Shown here: piece after piece, positions 26,994 to 35,601 of the stretch | How the letters are laid out: each line of letters opens with the position of its first letter | Numbering within the stretch: position 1 is the stretch's first letter | Assembly (NCBI GenBank): GCA_934512135.1 | Contig: CAKSWT010000003.1 | Coordinates: 62,001-126,000, forward strand | Origin: an uncultured Oscillospiraceae bacterium | GTDB taxonomy: Bacteria > Bacillota > Clostridia > Oscillospirales > Oscillospiraceae | Direction of reading: 5' to 3' | Length of the DNA stretch: 64,000 nucleotides | Translations under genes and position numbers: made by a program | The notes under the pieces: model-generated | Databases searched by the model: none | What the model was told of the DNA's origin: nothing | The model's input: only the letters and a program-made list of their open reading frames with translations

Positions 26994-28928
26994 ATGGAGA
27001 AAAAGCCCTATTATATATCCACTGCCATTGCCTATACCTCCGCCAAGCCCCACATCGGAAACACCTATGAGATCGTGCTGGCGGACGCCATTGCCCGGTA
27101 TAAGCGCATGGCCGGCTTCGACGTCTATTTCCAGACCGGTACCGATGAGCACGGTCAGAAAATCCAGGAGAAGGCCGAGGCTGCCGGCATCACGCCGCAG
27201 CAGCATGTGGACAATATCTCCGGAGAGATCCGGCGGATCTGGGACCTGATGAACACCTCCTATGATCGGTTTATCCGCACCACCGACCCGGAGCATATGA
27301 CCAAGGTCCAGAAGATCTTCCGCCGGCTCTATGAGCAGGGGGACATCTACAAGGGCAAGTACACCGGAAAGTACTGTACCCCCTGTGAGTCCTTCTGGAC
27401 GGAAAGCCAGCTGGTGGACGGGAAGTGCCCGGACTGCGGACGCCCCTGTGTGGACGCCGAGGAAGAGGCATACTTCTTTAAAATGAGCAAGTATGCCGAC
27501 CGGCTGATGGAGTACATTGACACCCACCCGGAGTTTATCCAGCCGGAGAGCCGGAAAAACGAGATGGTCAACAACTTCCTGAAGCCCGGCCTGCAGGATC
27601 TCTGCGTGTCCCGGACCTCCTTCAGCTGGGGTATTCCCGTGGATTTCGACCCGGGACATGTGGTCTATGTGTGGCTGGACGCCCTGACCAACTATATCAC
27701 CTTCTGCGGATATGATCCCGACGGGAACTCCGATGCCCACTATAAAAAGTACTGGCCTGCGGATGTGCATCTGATCGGCAAGGACATTATCCGGTTCCAC
27801 ACCATCTACTGGCCCATCTTCCTGATGGCTCTGGGGGAGCCCCTGCCCAAGCAGGTGTTTGGCCATCCCTGGCTCCTGGTGAACAGCGGCAAGATGTCCA
27901 AGTCCACCGGCAACGTGATCTATCCCGACGAGCTGGTGGAGGAGTTCGGAGTGGACGCCACTCGGTACTATATGCTCCACGAGATGCCCTTTGCCAACGA
28001 CGGAGTGTTTACCTACGAACTGATGATCGAGCGCACCAACTCCGACCTGGCCAATATCCTGGGCAATCTGGTCAACCGCACCATTGCCATGGACCACAAG
28101 TATTTTGACGGGAAGATCATGGCGCCCTGTGCCGCTGAGCCGGTGGATGAGGAGCTCAAGGCGGTGGCGCTGGCCATGCCCGCCAAGGTGGAGCAGAAGA
28201 TGGACGGCCTCCATGTGGCAGATGCCATTGACGAGGTGTTTGTGCTGCTGCGCCGGGCCAACAAGTATATTGACGAGACCACCCCCTGGGTCCTGGCCAA
28301 GGATCCGGCCAAGGCCGACCGGCTGGGTACGGTGCTCTATAATCTGCTGGAGGCCATTCGGTTTGCGGCCATTGTGCTGGAGGCCTATCTGCCGGAGACT
28401 GCAGAGAAGATTCTGCGGCAGCTGAATGTGGAAAACGGGGGCCTGGCATCCCTGACTGCCTTCGGCGGTATGCCGGTGGGCGGCAAGGTGGGGACGGCGG
28501 AGATTCTCTTTGGCCGGATCGACGCCGCCAAGAAGCTCCAGGAGATCGCCGACCGGAAGGCGGCCCAGGAGGCCCCGGCGGCTCCCCCGGTGGAGTTCAA
28601 GGAGGACATCACCTTTGACCAGTTTGAACAGGTGGACATGACGGTGGTGAAGGTGCTGGCCTGCGAGAACGTAAAGAAGTCCAAAAAGCTGCTTCGGTTC
28701 ACCCTGGACGACGGAAGCGGCAAGCCGCGGCAGATCCTCTCCGGCATTGCGGCCTACTACAAGCCGGAGGAGCTGGTGGGCAAGACCCTGGTGGCCTGTA
28801 CCAATCTGGCGCCCCGGAAGATGATGGGACTGGAGTCCTGCGGGATGCTCCTGTCTGCCGAAAAGGACGAGAAGCTGACCCTGCTGATGCTGGATGATGC
28901 CATTCCCGCAGGGGCGAAGCTCTGCTGA
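26994..28928 (+). CDS. metG: Methionyl-tRNA synthetase with C-terminal tRNA-binding domain
   Basis: 644 residues. Class I marks: AKPHIGNTYE as the HIGH-type motif and GKMSKSTGN as KMSKS. A knuckle with CTPCESFW...CPDCGRPC may hold zinc. The last 110 residues (ITFDQFEQVDMTVVKVLACENVKKSKKLLRFTLDDG) are an EMAP-II/Arc1p-type OB domain that binds tRNA. ATG 26994 fits the AGAAGGGAG site better than the TTG six bases earlier. rqcP follows 10 bp downstream. Confidence 0.97.
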   Translation: MEKKPYYISTAIAYTSAKPHIGNTYEIVLADAIARYKRMAGFDVYFQTGTDEHGQKIQEKAEAAGITPQQHVDNISGEIRRIWDLMNTSYDRFIRTTDPEHMTKVQKIFRRLYEQGDIYKGKYTGKYCTPCESFWTESQLVDGKCPDCGRPCVDAEEEAYFFKMSKYADRLMEYIDTHPEFIQPESRKNEMVNNFLKPGLQDLCVSRTSFSWGIPVDFDPGHVVYVWLDALTNYITFCGYDPDGNSDAHYKKYWPADVHLIGKDIIRFHTIYWPIFLMALGEPLPKQVFGHPWLLVNSGKMSKSTGNVIYPDELVEEFGVDATRYYMLHEMPFANDGVFTYELMIERTNSDLANILGNLVNRTIAMDHKYFDGKIMAPCAAEPVDEELKAVALAMPAKVEQKMDGLHVADAIDEVFVLLRRANKYIDETTPWVLAKDPAKADRLGTVLYNLLEAIRFAAIVLEAYLPETAEKILRQLNVENGGLASLTAFGGMPVGGKVGTAEILFGRIDAAKKLQEIADRKAAQEAPAAPPVEFKEDITFDQFEQVDMTVVKVLACENVKKSKKLLRFTLDDGSGKPRQILSGIAAYYKPEELVGKTLVACTNLAPRKMMGLESCGMLLSAEKDEKLTLLMLDDAIPAGAKLC

Positions 28929-28938
28929 GGACAAGATT

Positions 28939-29187
28939 ATGCGGCTGGATAAATATTTGAAGGTGTCCCGGCTGATTAAGCGGCGCACCGTGGCCAACGA
29001 GGCCTGCGACAGCGAGCGGGTCAGCGTCAACGGCCGGCCGGCAAAAGCGGGCTATGAGGTCAAGATCGGCGATCAGCTGGAGATCCGCTTTGGCCAGAAA
29101 ACCCTCCGGGTGGAGGTGCTGAGCCTCAGCGAATCCACGAAAAAGGCCGATGCCGTGGCCATGTACCGGGAGCTCCCGGAGGCGTAA
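28939..29187 (+). CDS. rqcP: S4-domain RNA-binding protein RqcP (YabO)
   Basis: 82 residues. MRLDKYLKVSRLIKRRTVANEACD is the start of the S4 domain, followed by VNGRPAKAGYEVKIGDQLEI. In Bacillus, RqcP works with RqcH on stalled 50S-peptidyl-tRNA complexes in C-terminal Ala tailing. ATG 28939 has TGAGGA upstream. It shares a transcript with metG and ends at a strong terminator. Confidence 0.92.
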   Translation: MRLDKYLKVSRLIKRRTVANEACDSERVSVNGRPAKAGYEVKIGDQLEIRFGQKTLRVEVLSLSESTKKADAVAMYRELPEA

Positions 29188-29209
29188 CGGCCTGAACTAC
29201 AGAAAAATA

Positions 29210-29247
29210 GCACCCCGTCTGCCGAAAGTGAAGGGCAGGCGGGGTGC
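29210..29247. terminator. Bidirectional terminator, rqcP / DHHW gene
   Basis: A 14-bp stem (29210-29223 with 29234-29247, one wobble). TTTCG follows on the plus strand and TATTTTTC on the minus strand. Confidence 0.85.
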
Positions 29248-29262
29248 TTTCGTGTCGGGTGG

Positions 29263-30585
29263 TTATTCCTCCGAGGTGGAGGCCTCAGAAGGGGGCGGCG
29301 CCGACTCCAAAGCGGAGGATTCGGCGGCGCTGTCCTGGGGCGCTTGGGTGGCCTGCGGGGCCTGGGTGCTCTGGGCGGGCTGTGACGCCGGGGCAGAGGC
29401 CTCCGGGGGGCCTGCGGTGAGAACGTCGGCCAGAGAGGTGTCGGTTAAGAGGGTGTTGGCGCTGTAGAGATACAGCACGTCGGTGACGGCGCAGCTGTTG
29501 AGTACGGCGTCCAGGGAGTCGTAGTAGTACCGGGGATCCACCATGACAATGTTCTCGTAATAGGGAATCAGGAACTGAATAAAGCAGTTGGCGTAGGAAT
29601 CCTTGAATACCAGGAGACTGCGGCCATTGTTTGCGGTGGTGCGGATCTTGACCAGGGGGTGGTTCCCCCCGAAGAACACGGTATACTGGTCCTTGGCGTC
29701 CAGGGCGGCGCTGTCGTAGATGGAGCAGATCTTGTCCCCGCCGTCGGAATAGGTCACATAGTAGCTCACACCGGTGTTTTTGGGCGTGTAGATCTGAATC
29801 TCGTCGGTGACGGCGTGGCTGCCGCTTTTGGAGGCCAGGGTGCCTTCAAAGGTGGTGGACACGGTGTAGATGTCGTAGTCCTGGACGGGGGTGCCGATTC
29901 CCAGGCCGCCGGTTACGGCGAAGAAGGCGTAATAGGCCCCCAGGGAGGTCCAGTGATGGTCGGTTTTGTAATAGATGGACTCGCCGCTGTGCTGGGTCAG
30001 AGCCTGGGACACATCCAGGAACTGAATGCTTCCCTCCAGCTGATCGGCCACGTTCTGAATATCCTGAAGCTGATCCCGGACCGGGGCATTTTTGGGGAGC
30101 TCCTGGGGCAGAATGGCGGCGGCGCAGGGAACCAGCATCATCCGGGTGGAGAGCTCCGGATGGCTGAGGGAAAACTGGTTGATGGCGGAAAGGGTCTTGG
30201 CAAGGGCGGCGTCATCCGGCGTCTCCGGAGCGCCCAGGAGATAGCCGTCCCGGCCCAGGAACACGCCGCCCACGTCCTTGCGGCCCAGGGCGGTGGTCTC
30301 CTTCAGGTTCAGGGACATCCACCGGTCGCGGGCGAAGAACTGGTCGTTATACCAGTCGGTGACGCCGGAGAAATAGCTGCCGCTGACCAGTCCGGTCAGG
30401 GTGAAGGCAGGGCGCTGGGCCAGACTGCGGTTCTCCGCCTCGGAGAAGGTGCGGTTTTTGGTAATCAGATTGATCAGCAAAAACAAAATTACCATCAGGA
30501 GAAATACACCGGCCAGAAGCACATTGTGGGTCCGGCGGCGCTGGGCGGCCTGACGGCGGGAGTTACGGGGTTTGGGTTCTTCCAC
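29263..30585 (-). CDS. DHHW/AlgJ-like O-acyltransferase accessory protein
   Basis: 440 residues from GTG 30585. AAAGGAGG lies seven bases upstream of this GTG, whereas the frame's first ATG overlaps the previous gene without a site. One membrane anchor (LLAGVFLLMVILFLLINLI) is followed by an extracytoplasmic SGNH-like domain with YYKTDHHWTSLGAYYAFFA, the DHHW/AlgX-AlgJ motif. The last 45 residues are an Ala/Ser/Pro/Gln-rich tail. It should take acyl groups passed by the MBOAT protein and place them on an exported glycan. Fourth gene of the SGNH-DUF4358-MBOAT-DHHW unit. Confidence 0.87.
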   Translation of the reverse strand: MEEPKPRNSRRQAAQRRRTHNVLLAGVFLLMVILFLLINLITKNRTFSEAENRSLAQRPAFTLTGLVSGSYFSGVTDWYNDQFFARDRWMSLNLKETTALGRKDVGGVFLGRDGYLLGAPETPDDAALAKTLSAINQFSLSHPELSTRMMLVPCAAAILPQELPKNAPVRDQLQDIQNVADQLEGSIQFLDVSQALTQHSGESIYYKTDHHWTSLGAYYAFFAVTGGLGIGTPVQDYDIYTVSTTFEGTLASKSGSHAVTDEIQIYTPKNTGVSYYVTYSDGGDKICSIYDSAALDAKDQYTVFFGGNHPLVKIRTTANNGRSLLVFKDSYANCFIQFLIPYYENIVMVDPRYYYDSLDAVLNSCAVTDVLYLYSANTLLTDTSLADVLTAGPPEASAPASQPAQSTQAPQATQAPQDSAAESSALESAPPPSEASTSEE

Positions 30586-30598
30586 GGCGATTCCTCCT

Positions 30599-32005
30599 TT
30601 AGAACTGGACATACAGGAACGAGGTATAGGTGGCGTTGACCAGGCATGCCACCGTGAGAATCAGCAGCACCAGATACAGCGCCACGGACACATAGGTGAG
30701 CCGGCCGCCCTTCCAGTAGGCCACACGCTGGTGAAGCCGCTGGACCACAGGGCCGCTGCCCACCAGGGCGAGAAGCAGCAAAATGAGACTGCCGGAGAGA
30801 TAGTATCGGCAGGTGCTGTCCAGGAAGCCCATGTGCCCCAGGCCGAACATCTGGCCGTAGTAATGCAGGGCGCTGCCCAGAGAGGGAGAGAAGAACAGGA
30901 CCCATCCGAAGAACACCAGGAAGGCGGTGGCAAACACCCGCAGGGCCTTGGGCACCTTCTCCAGGCGGTCCTTGATTACAAATTTCTCCAGCACCACAAA
31001 GGCCCCGTGATACAGGCCCCAGAGGATAAAGTTCCAGGAGGCGCCATGCCAGAGCCCGGTCAGCAGCCAGACAATGGACAGGTTCAGCAGATGCCGGGGC
31101 TGGGAGCAGCGATTGCCGCCCAGGGGAATGTACAGGTAATCCCGGAACCAGGCCCCCAGGGAGATGTGCCAGCGGCGCCAGAACTCGGAGATGTTGGCGG
31201 AGCGATAGGGATAGTCGAAGTTCTTGGAGAAGTCAAAGCCGAACATCTTCGCCAGGCCGATGGCCATGTCGGAATAGCCGCTGAAGTCAAAATACAGCTG
31301 GAAGCCATAGAGGATCATGCCCAGCCAGGCGGTGCCGGCGCTCATGGCGGAGAGGCCGGATATGGCGGAAAAAATGCTTCCCATCCGGTCGGCCAAAAGG
31401 ACCTTTTTAAACAGACCCACCAGGAACAGGTTCAGCCCGGCGCCGAATTTGGCCGGCGCCATGGTCTGACTGTCCAGCTGGGCGGCCATGTCCTTGTACT
31501 GGACAATGGGGCCGGAGATTATCTTGGGGAAGAAGGTCACATAGACGGTGAACGTTAAAAAGTTCCGCTGGACCTCCGCCCGGTCCCGGTAGATGTCAAA
31601 GACATAGGACAGCACCGTGAAGGTGTAAAAGGAGATGCCCAGAGGCAGGGCCAGCTTTGGCGCGGTCAAATGCAGGCCGGAGACTGCGTTAATGTTGTCG
31701 ATAAGGAAGCCGTAGTATTTGAAGAAGCCCAGCAGCAGCAGATTCACCACCACCGCCAGGATCATGGTAACCCTGGCCCCGACAGGCCGGTCCTCCTCTT
31801 TAAAATAGGAGATCTCCAAGCCGGTGATGTAGTTAAACAGCACACTGAAGGCCAAAATAAGCAGATACTGCGGGGTGCCCCAGGCGTAGAACAGCAGGCT
31901 CACCACAATCATGGGGATGGTGCGGTATTTTTTAGGCACCACATAGTAGAGCAGCAGGCTCAGCGGCAGAAAGACAAAGAGAAAGAACAGACTGTTAAAT
32001 GTCAT
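30599..32005 (-). CDS. MBOAT family membrane O-acyltransferase (AlgI/DltB-like)
   Basis: 468 residues, 10-12 membrane segments. FNYITGLEIS, LPLGISFYTFTVLSYVFDIYR, EFWRRWHISLGAWFRDYLYIPLGGN and LTGLWHGASWNFILWGLYHG with the catalytic His are diagnostic. It should move an acyl group, usually acetyl, across the membrane for glycan O-acylation by its DHHW partner. The DHHW start lies 13 bp after its stop. A dltA/dltC set is not present, which argues against D-alanylation. Confidence 0.94.
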   Translation of the reverse strand: MTFNSLFFLFVFLPLSLLLYYVVPKKYRTIPMIVVSLLFYAWGTPQYLLILAFSVLFNYITGLEISYFKEEDRPVGARVTMILAVVVNLLLLGFFKYYGFLIDNINAVSGLHLTAPKLALPLGISFYTFTVLSYVFDIYRDRAEVQRNFLTFTVYVTFFPKIISGPIVQYKDMAAQLDSQTMAPAKFGAGLNLFLVGLFKKVLLADRMGSIFSAISGLSAMSAGTAWLGMILYGFQLYFDFSGYSDMAIGLAKMFGFDFSKNFDYPYRSANISEFWRRWHISLGAWFRDYLYIPLGGNRCSQPRHLLNLSIVWLLTGLWHGASWNFILWGLYHGAFVVLEKFVIKDRLEKVPKALRVFATAFLVFFGWVLFFSPSLGSALHYYGQMFGLGHMGFLDSTCRYYLSGSLILLLLALVGSGPVVQRLHQRVAYWKGGRLTYVSVALYLVLLILTVACLVNATYTSFLYVQF

Positions 32006-32018
32006 ACGGCGGCCCTCC

Positions 32019-32510
32019 CTACAGCGCCTTCAGGAATGCCTGCTGGACCGGGGTGGGGTCCGAAGCGACAACCAGAAGAATGTAATTTCCACGGACCTCC
32101 GTAATCCGCTTTTCCAGCATCTCATACTGGCCCACCCCATAGCCGTCAAAGTTGGACATCTGGGAGGCCATCCGGGCGTCTATGGCGGCGGTGACCGCCT
32201 CCTGCTGGGTGGTGTCCCGGAGCTTGATTACCAGCAGCTCTTCGGCGCCCATGTTGGTGGTGGGGTAGTAGAGCAAAACGCCTTCATAGTCGTTGGGGTC
32301 CAGGCCGTAGAGCCGCTTGACCATTTGTCCGTCGGCCTCCTGCATGGGGGTCAGATCGGCGGCCTGGGTGACGGCGCTGGTCATGGCCGAGAAATCCGTT
32401 CCGCTCTCCCGGCCCTGGGCGGTGATGGCATAGAGAAACAGGGCAAGGAGCACAAAGACCAGCCACTTGGAAACCTCCAGCAGGGGAATACGAGCTTTTG
32501 TCCACGTCAT
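32019..32510 (-). CDS. DUF4358-type membrane-anchored protein
   Basis: 163 residues from ATG 32510. One N-terminal membrane anchor (LVFVLLALFLYAIT), then an extracytoplasmic alpha/beta domain with YPTTNMGAEELLVIKLRD and LEKRITEVRGNYILLVVASD, matching the DUF4358 pattern. The function is unknown. Genes of this type are often seen in surface-polysaccharide acylation clusters beside MBOAT and SGNH genes, as here. The RBS lies in the end of the preceding gene, 4 bp away. Confidence 0.75.
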   Translation of the reverse strand: MTWTKARIPLLEVSKWLVFVLLALFLYAITAQGRESGTDFSAMTSAVTQAADLTPMQEADGQMVKRLYGLDPNDYEGVLLYYPTTNMGAEELLVIKLRDTTQQEAVTAAIDARMASQMSNFDGYGVGQYEMLEKRITEVRGNYILLVVASDPTPVQQAFLKAL

Positions 32511-32514
32511 GGCC

Positions 32515-33357
32515 TTAATCCTCCTCCTTGGTGTCTGCAAAATCCGGGTCGTTGGCCTCCAGCTCCGCACGGTAGACTGCGGAGATCAGGTTGGCGGCCC
32601 AGTGGGGATAGAACTCCCGCTGAACGTGTACGCCGTCTACCTCCCACAGGTCGGCGTATTCCTCTGCCAGAGCGTCGTTGTTGACATAGTGGCAGCTGTT
32701 GGTCTTGCACATCTCCTCCACGGCGGCGCTGTACTGGGGAATGTCGTACCAGGCGGAGGACTGCTCAAAGGCCGGGTCCCGGGCAGGGAGAATGGAGCTG
32801 ATGTAGATCTGCACGTCCGGAAGGACCTCCCGAATCTCCCCGACAATGTCGGCGTACTGCTGGGCGTATTCCTCCGGGGTGGACCAGATGCCAATGGACA
32901 CGTCGTTGAGGCCGTAGCACAAAAACAGGGTGGAGGGGTTGATCTTCCCCAGCTCCGGAATATGCTCCTCCAGGTTGAGAATGGTGGCGCCGGCCTCGGC
33001 CAGGACCTGGCTCTCCGGCAGGAAGTCGAAATACCAGAAGCCCACGGCCCGGGAGTCCCCCAGAATCACGCTGTCGTCAAACAGGGTCCACACAGAGACC
33101 TCTCCCGCCTCCAGCTGACGAAGCCGCTCCTGGCACAGTTCATTGAGCCTTTCCTGGCGGAGCCGCTTGAGCTCCTTGTCTACGGCGGCAGGGTCCTGGG
33201 CCTCCAGCTGCTGTAGGTACTGCCGCCCGGCGGCAATGTCCGTGGCGGCGGCCTCTGTGGTGTCCCGAGAGAAGCCCAGGCGGACGGCCAATATAATGAT
33301 GACAAGGAGCACGACGGCGGCTCCCCCGGCGAGTTTGATGTAGGTGTTCCGTGGCAT
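32515..33357 (-). CDS. Membrane-anchored SGNH/GDSL hydrolase-like protein
   Basis: 280 residues from ATG 33357 (AGGAGT upstream). An N-terminal membrane anchor (AGGAAVVLLVIIILAVRL) and a coiled-coil-like stretch (about 45-85) precede the SGNH core. The core has DDSVILGDSRAVGF (GDS block), LCYGLNDVSIGIW (GxND block) and DGVHVQREFYPHW (DxxH block). It could esterify or de-esterify the glycan modified by the MBOAT/DHHW pair. First gene of the unit. Confidence 0.85.
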   Translation of the reverse strand: MPRNTYIKLAGGAAVVLLVIIILAVRLGFSRDTTEAAATDIAAGRQYLQQLEAQDPAAVDKELKRLRQERLNELCQERLRQLEAGEVSVWTLFDDSVILGDSRAVGFWYFDFLPESQVLAEAGATILNLEEHIPELGKINPSTLFLCYGLNDVSIGIWSTPEEYAQQYADIVGEIREVLPDVQIYISSILPARDPAFEQSSAWYDIPQYSAAVEEMCKTNSCHYVNNDALAEEYADLWEVDGVHVQREFYPHWAANLISAVYRAELEANDPDFADTKEED

Positions 33358-33407
33358 AGGCTCCAACTCCTAAACGAAAAATGAATATTATGTGAAGTTC
33401 TGGAGTT

Positions 33408-33436
33408 ATTATAATGTATCTATGGGGGCTTGTCCA
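33408..33436 (-). promoter_or_regulatory. Sigma-A promoter of the SGNH-DUF4358-MBOAT-DHHW operon
   Basis: TGGACA (33431-33436), 17-bp spacer, TATAAT (33408-33413) on the minus strand. Confidence 0.75.
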
Positions 33437-33469
33437 GTGACAAAAAGAGAAAGTTCGACAGAGTTTTGG

Positions 33470-33498
33470 TTGACGGGGGGAGAAATGACAGGTATAGT
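33470..33498 (+). promoter_or_regulatory. Sigma-A promoter of the PAP2 gene
   Basis: TTGACG (33470-33475), 17-bp spacer, TATAGT (33493-33498). The divergent operon promoter is 34 bp away. Confidence 0.75.
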
Positions 33499-33557
33499 AG
33501 ACAGACAAACCCTGTCCTCCGGGCCCCAGCCCCCAGGACAAAACAGGAGAGATGAAT

Positions 33558-34091
33558 ATGACACAGTGGGATCTTTCCATATTGGACTGGATTCAGAAGC
33601 AGTTCCAGTGCGCCGTGTTGGACCGGGTGATGCCCTGTATCACCTTGCTGGGAGAGGCCTGGGCGGTGATTCTGGTGGCTCTGGTGCTGCTGGCGGTGCC
33701 CAGAACCCGGAAGCTGGGGCTGGCGGTGGCCCTGGCTCTGGCCCTGGACGGACTGGTGTGCAACGGGATTCTCAAGCCCCTGGTGGCCCGGCCCCGGCCC
33801 TATACCCTTCGGGAGGTTTCTCTTTTGATTGCCGCCCCCCGGGACTATTCCTTTCCCTCGGGACACTCGGCGGCAGCCTTTGCCGTGGCCACGGCACTGT
33901 GCCGGGAGAAGTCCCGGGGAGGAATCCCGGCCCTGGTGCTGGCGGGGGTCATTGCCCTGAGCCGGCTGTACCTCTATGTACACTATCCCAGTGACGTGAT
34001 CTGCGGGACGATACTGGGGATGATCTGCGGGATTTTTGGGAGCATTCTGGCAGAAAAAGTCGCAGAAATCTACAAAAAAAGACGAAATTGA
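33558..34091 (+). CDS. PAP2 family membrane phosphatase
   Basis: 177 residues from ATG 33558, where AGGAG is at good spacing; ATG 33552 is too close. The three PAP2 motifs are present: KPLVARPRPY, YSFPSGHSAAAF and SRLYLYVHYPSDVICG. Four to six membrane segments. It probably dephosphorylates a lipid diphosphate such as undecaprenyl diphosphate or a phosphatidyl lipid outside the membrane. It diverges from the glycan acylation operon. Confidence 0.92.
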   Translation: MTQWDLSILDWIQKQFQCAVLDRVMPCITLLGEAWAVILVALVLLAVPRTRKLGLAVALALALDGLVCNGILKPLVARPRPYTLREVSLLIAAPRDYSFPSGHSAAAFAVATALCREKSRGGIPALVLAGVIALSRLYLYVHYPSDVICGTILGMICGIFGSILAEKVAEIYKKRRN

Positions 34092-34187
34092 CGGGATTTC
34101 TTCATTTCGGCGGCCCACAGGAAAAAACGTACAAAAGTTCTGTAAAAACTCATGAAAATTCGGTGCAAAATGGTTTTTGCCAGTGGG

Positions 34188-34217
34188 TTGACGAACAGCA
34201 CGTCACTGTGGTAAAGT
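34188..34217 (+). promoter_or_regulatory. Probable promoter of the liv operon
   Basis: TTGACG (34188-34193), 18-bp spacer, TAAAGT (34212-34217); livJ starts 58 bp downstream. Confidence 0.6.
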
Positions 34218-34275
34218 ATTATTGAATTGCAGATGAGGTTTGCTTCACCTGCATGTCGAAATGGAGGAAATAATC

Positions 34276-35508
34276 ATGAAAAATGTCAAGAAGCTTATCG
34301 CAATGCTTCTGGCTGTGGCCATGGTGAGTTCCATGACCGCGTGCGGAACCAGCGCAGGCAGCAACGTCGCTGAGAATGCGGGTTCCACGGCCGGCACTGC
34401 TGAGAATGCATCCACTGCTGAGGCCGCTGGCAATGCCTCCGGCGCCGCAATTAAGCTGGGCGGCATTGGCCCCCTGACTGGCGCGGCTGCCATTTACGGC
34501 AACGCCACCAAGTACGGCTCCGAGCTGGCGGTTGAGGAGATCAACGCCCTGGGCGGACTGCAGTTTGAAATTAAGTGGGAGGACGACGAGCACGACCCTG
34601 AGAAGTCCGTCAACGCCTATAACAACCTCAAGGACTGGGGCATGCAGGCCCTGGTGGGTACCACCACCACTGCTCCCTGCGTGGCGGTTTCCGCTGAGAC
34701 CAACGCAGACCGGATTTTTGAGCTGACTCCCTCCGCTTCTTCCACCGACGTGGTAGACGGCAAGGACAACGTGTTCCAGATGTGCTTCACGGACCCCAAC
34801 CAGGGCACCGCTTCTGCACAGTACATCTCCGAGAAGAAGCTGGGCACGAAGATCGCCGTGATCTACAACAACTCCGACGCCTATTCCACCGGCATCTACA
34901 ACAAGTTCAAGGCTGAGGCGGAAACCCTGGGCCTGGAGATTGTCTCCGCCACCACCTTCACCGACGACACCGCCAACGACTTCTCCGTGCAGCTGGGCGA
35001 GGCCAAGAGCGCCGGAGCGGATCTGGTGTTCCTGCCTATCTACTACACCCCTGCATCCCTGATTCTGAAGCAGGCCAAGGACATGAGCTATGCGCCCAAG
35101 TTCTTCGGTGTGGACGGCATGGACGGCATTCTGGACCTGGAGGGCTTCGACACCTCCCTGGCCGAGGGCGTGATGCTGCTGACTCCCTTCTCCGCGGACG
35201 CTTCCGACGAGAAAACGCAGAACTTTGTCGCCAAGTACAAGGAGAAGTATGGGGACACTCCCAACCAGTTCGCGGCGGACGCCTATGACTGTGTGTATGC
35301 CATCTATCAGGCTTGCCAGAAGGCTGGCATTACCGCAGATATGAGTGCTTCCGACATCTGCGAAAAGATGATCGAGACCTTCACCGCCAGTGACTTCACC
35401 TTTGACGGCCTGACCGGCACCGGCATGACCTGGGCTGCCACCGGTGAGGTTTCCAAGGAGCCTAAGGGCATGGAGATCAAGAACGGCGCTTACGTCGGCA
35501 TGGACTAA
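34276..35508 (+). CDS. livJ: Branched-chain amino acid-type ABC transporter binding lipoprotein (LivJ-like)
   Basis: 410 residues. The signal peptide has lipobox SMTAC (Cys at about residue 23), then an Ala/Ser/Asn/Glu tether. The mature part is a type I periplasmic binding protein: IKLGGIGPLTGAAAIYGNATKYGSELAVEEINA and KIAVIYNNSDAYSTGIY. It should capture leucine/isoleucine/valine or a related ligand. ATG 34276 has GGAGGAA upstream. First gene of livJHMGF, separated from livH by a hairpin. Confidence 0.93.
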   Translation: MKNVKKLIAMLLAVAMVSSMTACGTSAGSNVAENAGSTAGTAENASTAEAAGNASGAAIKLGGIGPLTGAAAIYGNATKYGSELAVEEINALGGLQFEIKWEDDEHDPEKSVNAYNNLKDWGMQALVGTTTTAPCVAVSAETNADRIFELTPSASSTDVVDGKDNVFQMCFTDPNQGTASAQYISEKKLGTKIAVIYNNSDAYSTGIYNKFKAEAETLGLEIVSATTFTDDTANDFSVQLGEAKSAGADLVFLPIYYTPASLILKQAKDMSYAPKFFGVDGMDGILDLEGFDTSLAEGVMLLTPFSADASDEKTQNFVAKYKEKYGDTPNQFAADAYDCVYAIYQACQKAGITADMSASDICEKMIETFTASDFTFDGLTGTGMTWAATGEVSKEPKGMEIKNGAYVGMD

Positions 35509-35531
35509 TCGCCCCTCTTTAGCAAAAATCC

Positions 35532-35559
35532 ACGGGGGTTGCCAATGGGCAACCCCCGT
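35532..35559 (+). terminator. Hairpin between livJ and livH
   Basis: A 12-bp perfect stem ACGGGGGTTGCC / GGCAACCCCCGT with a 4-nt loop and only a weak TTTG tail. It probably acts as a partial terminator or 3'-end stabiliser, so the binding protein is made in excess over the permease. Confidence 0.7.
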
Positions 35560-35601
35560 TTGCCGATTTTACGAAAATATGTTGAAAGGGAGGTGTGTGG
35601 T

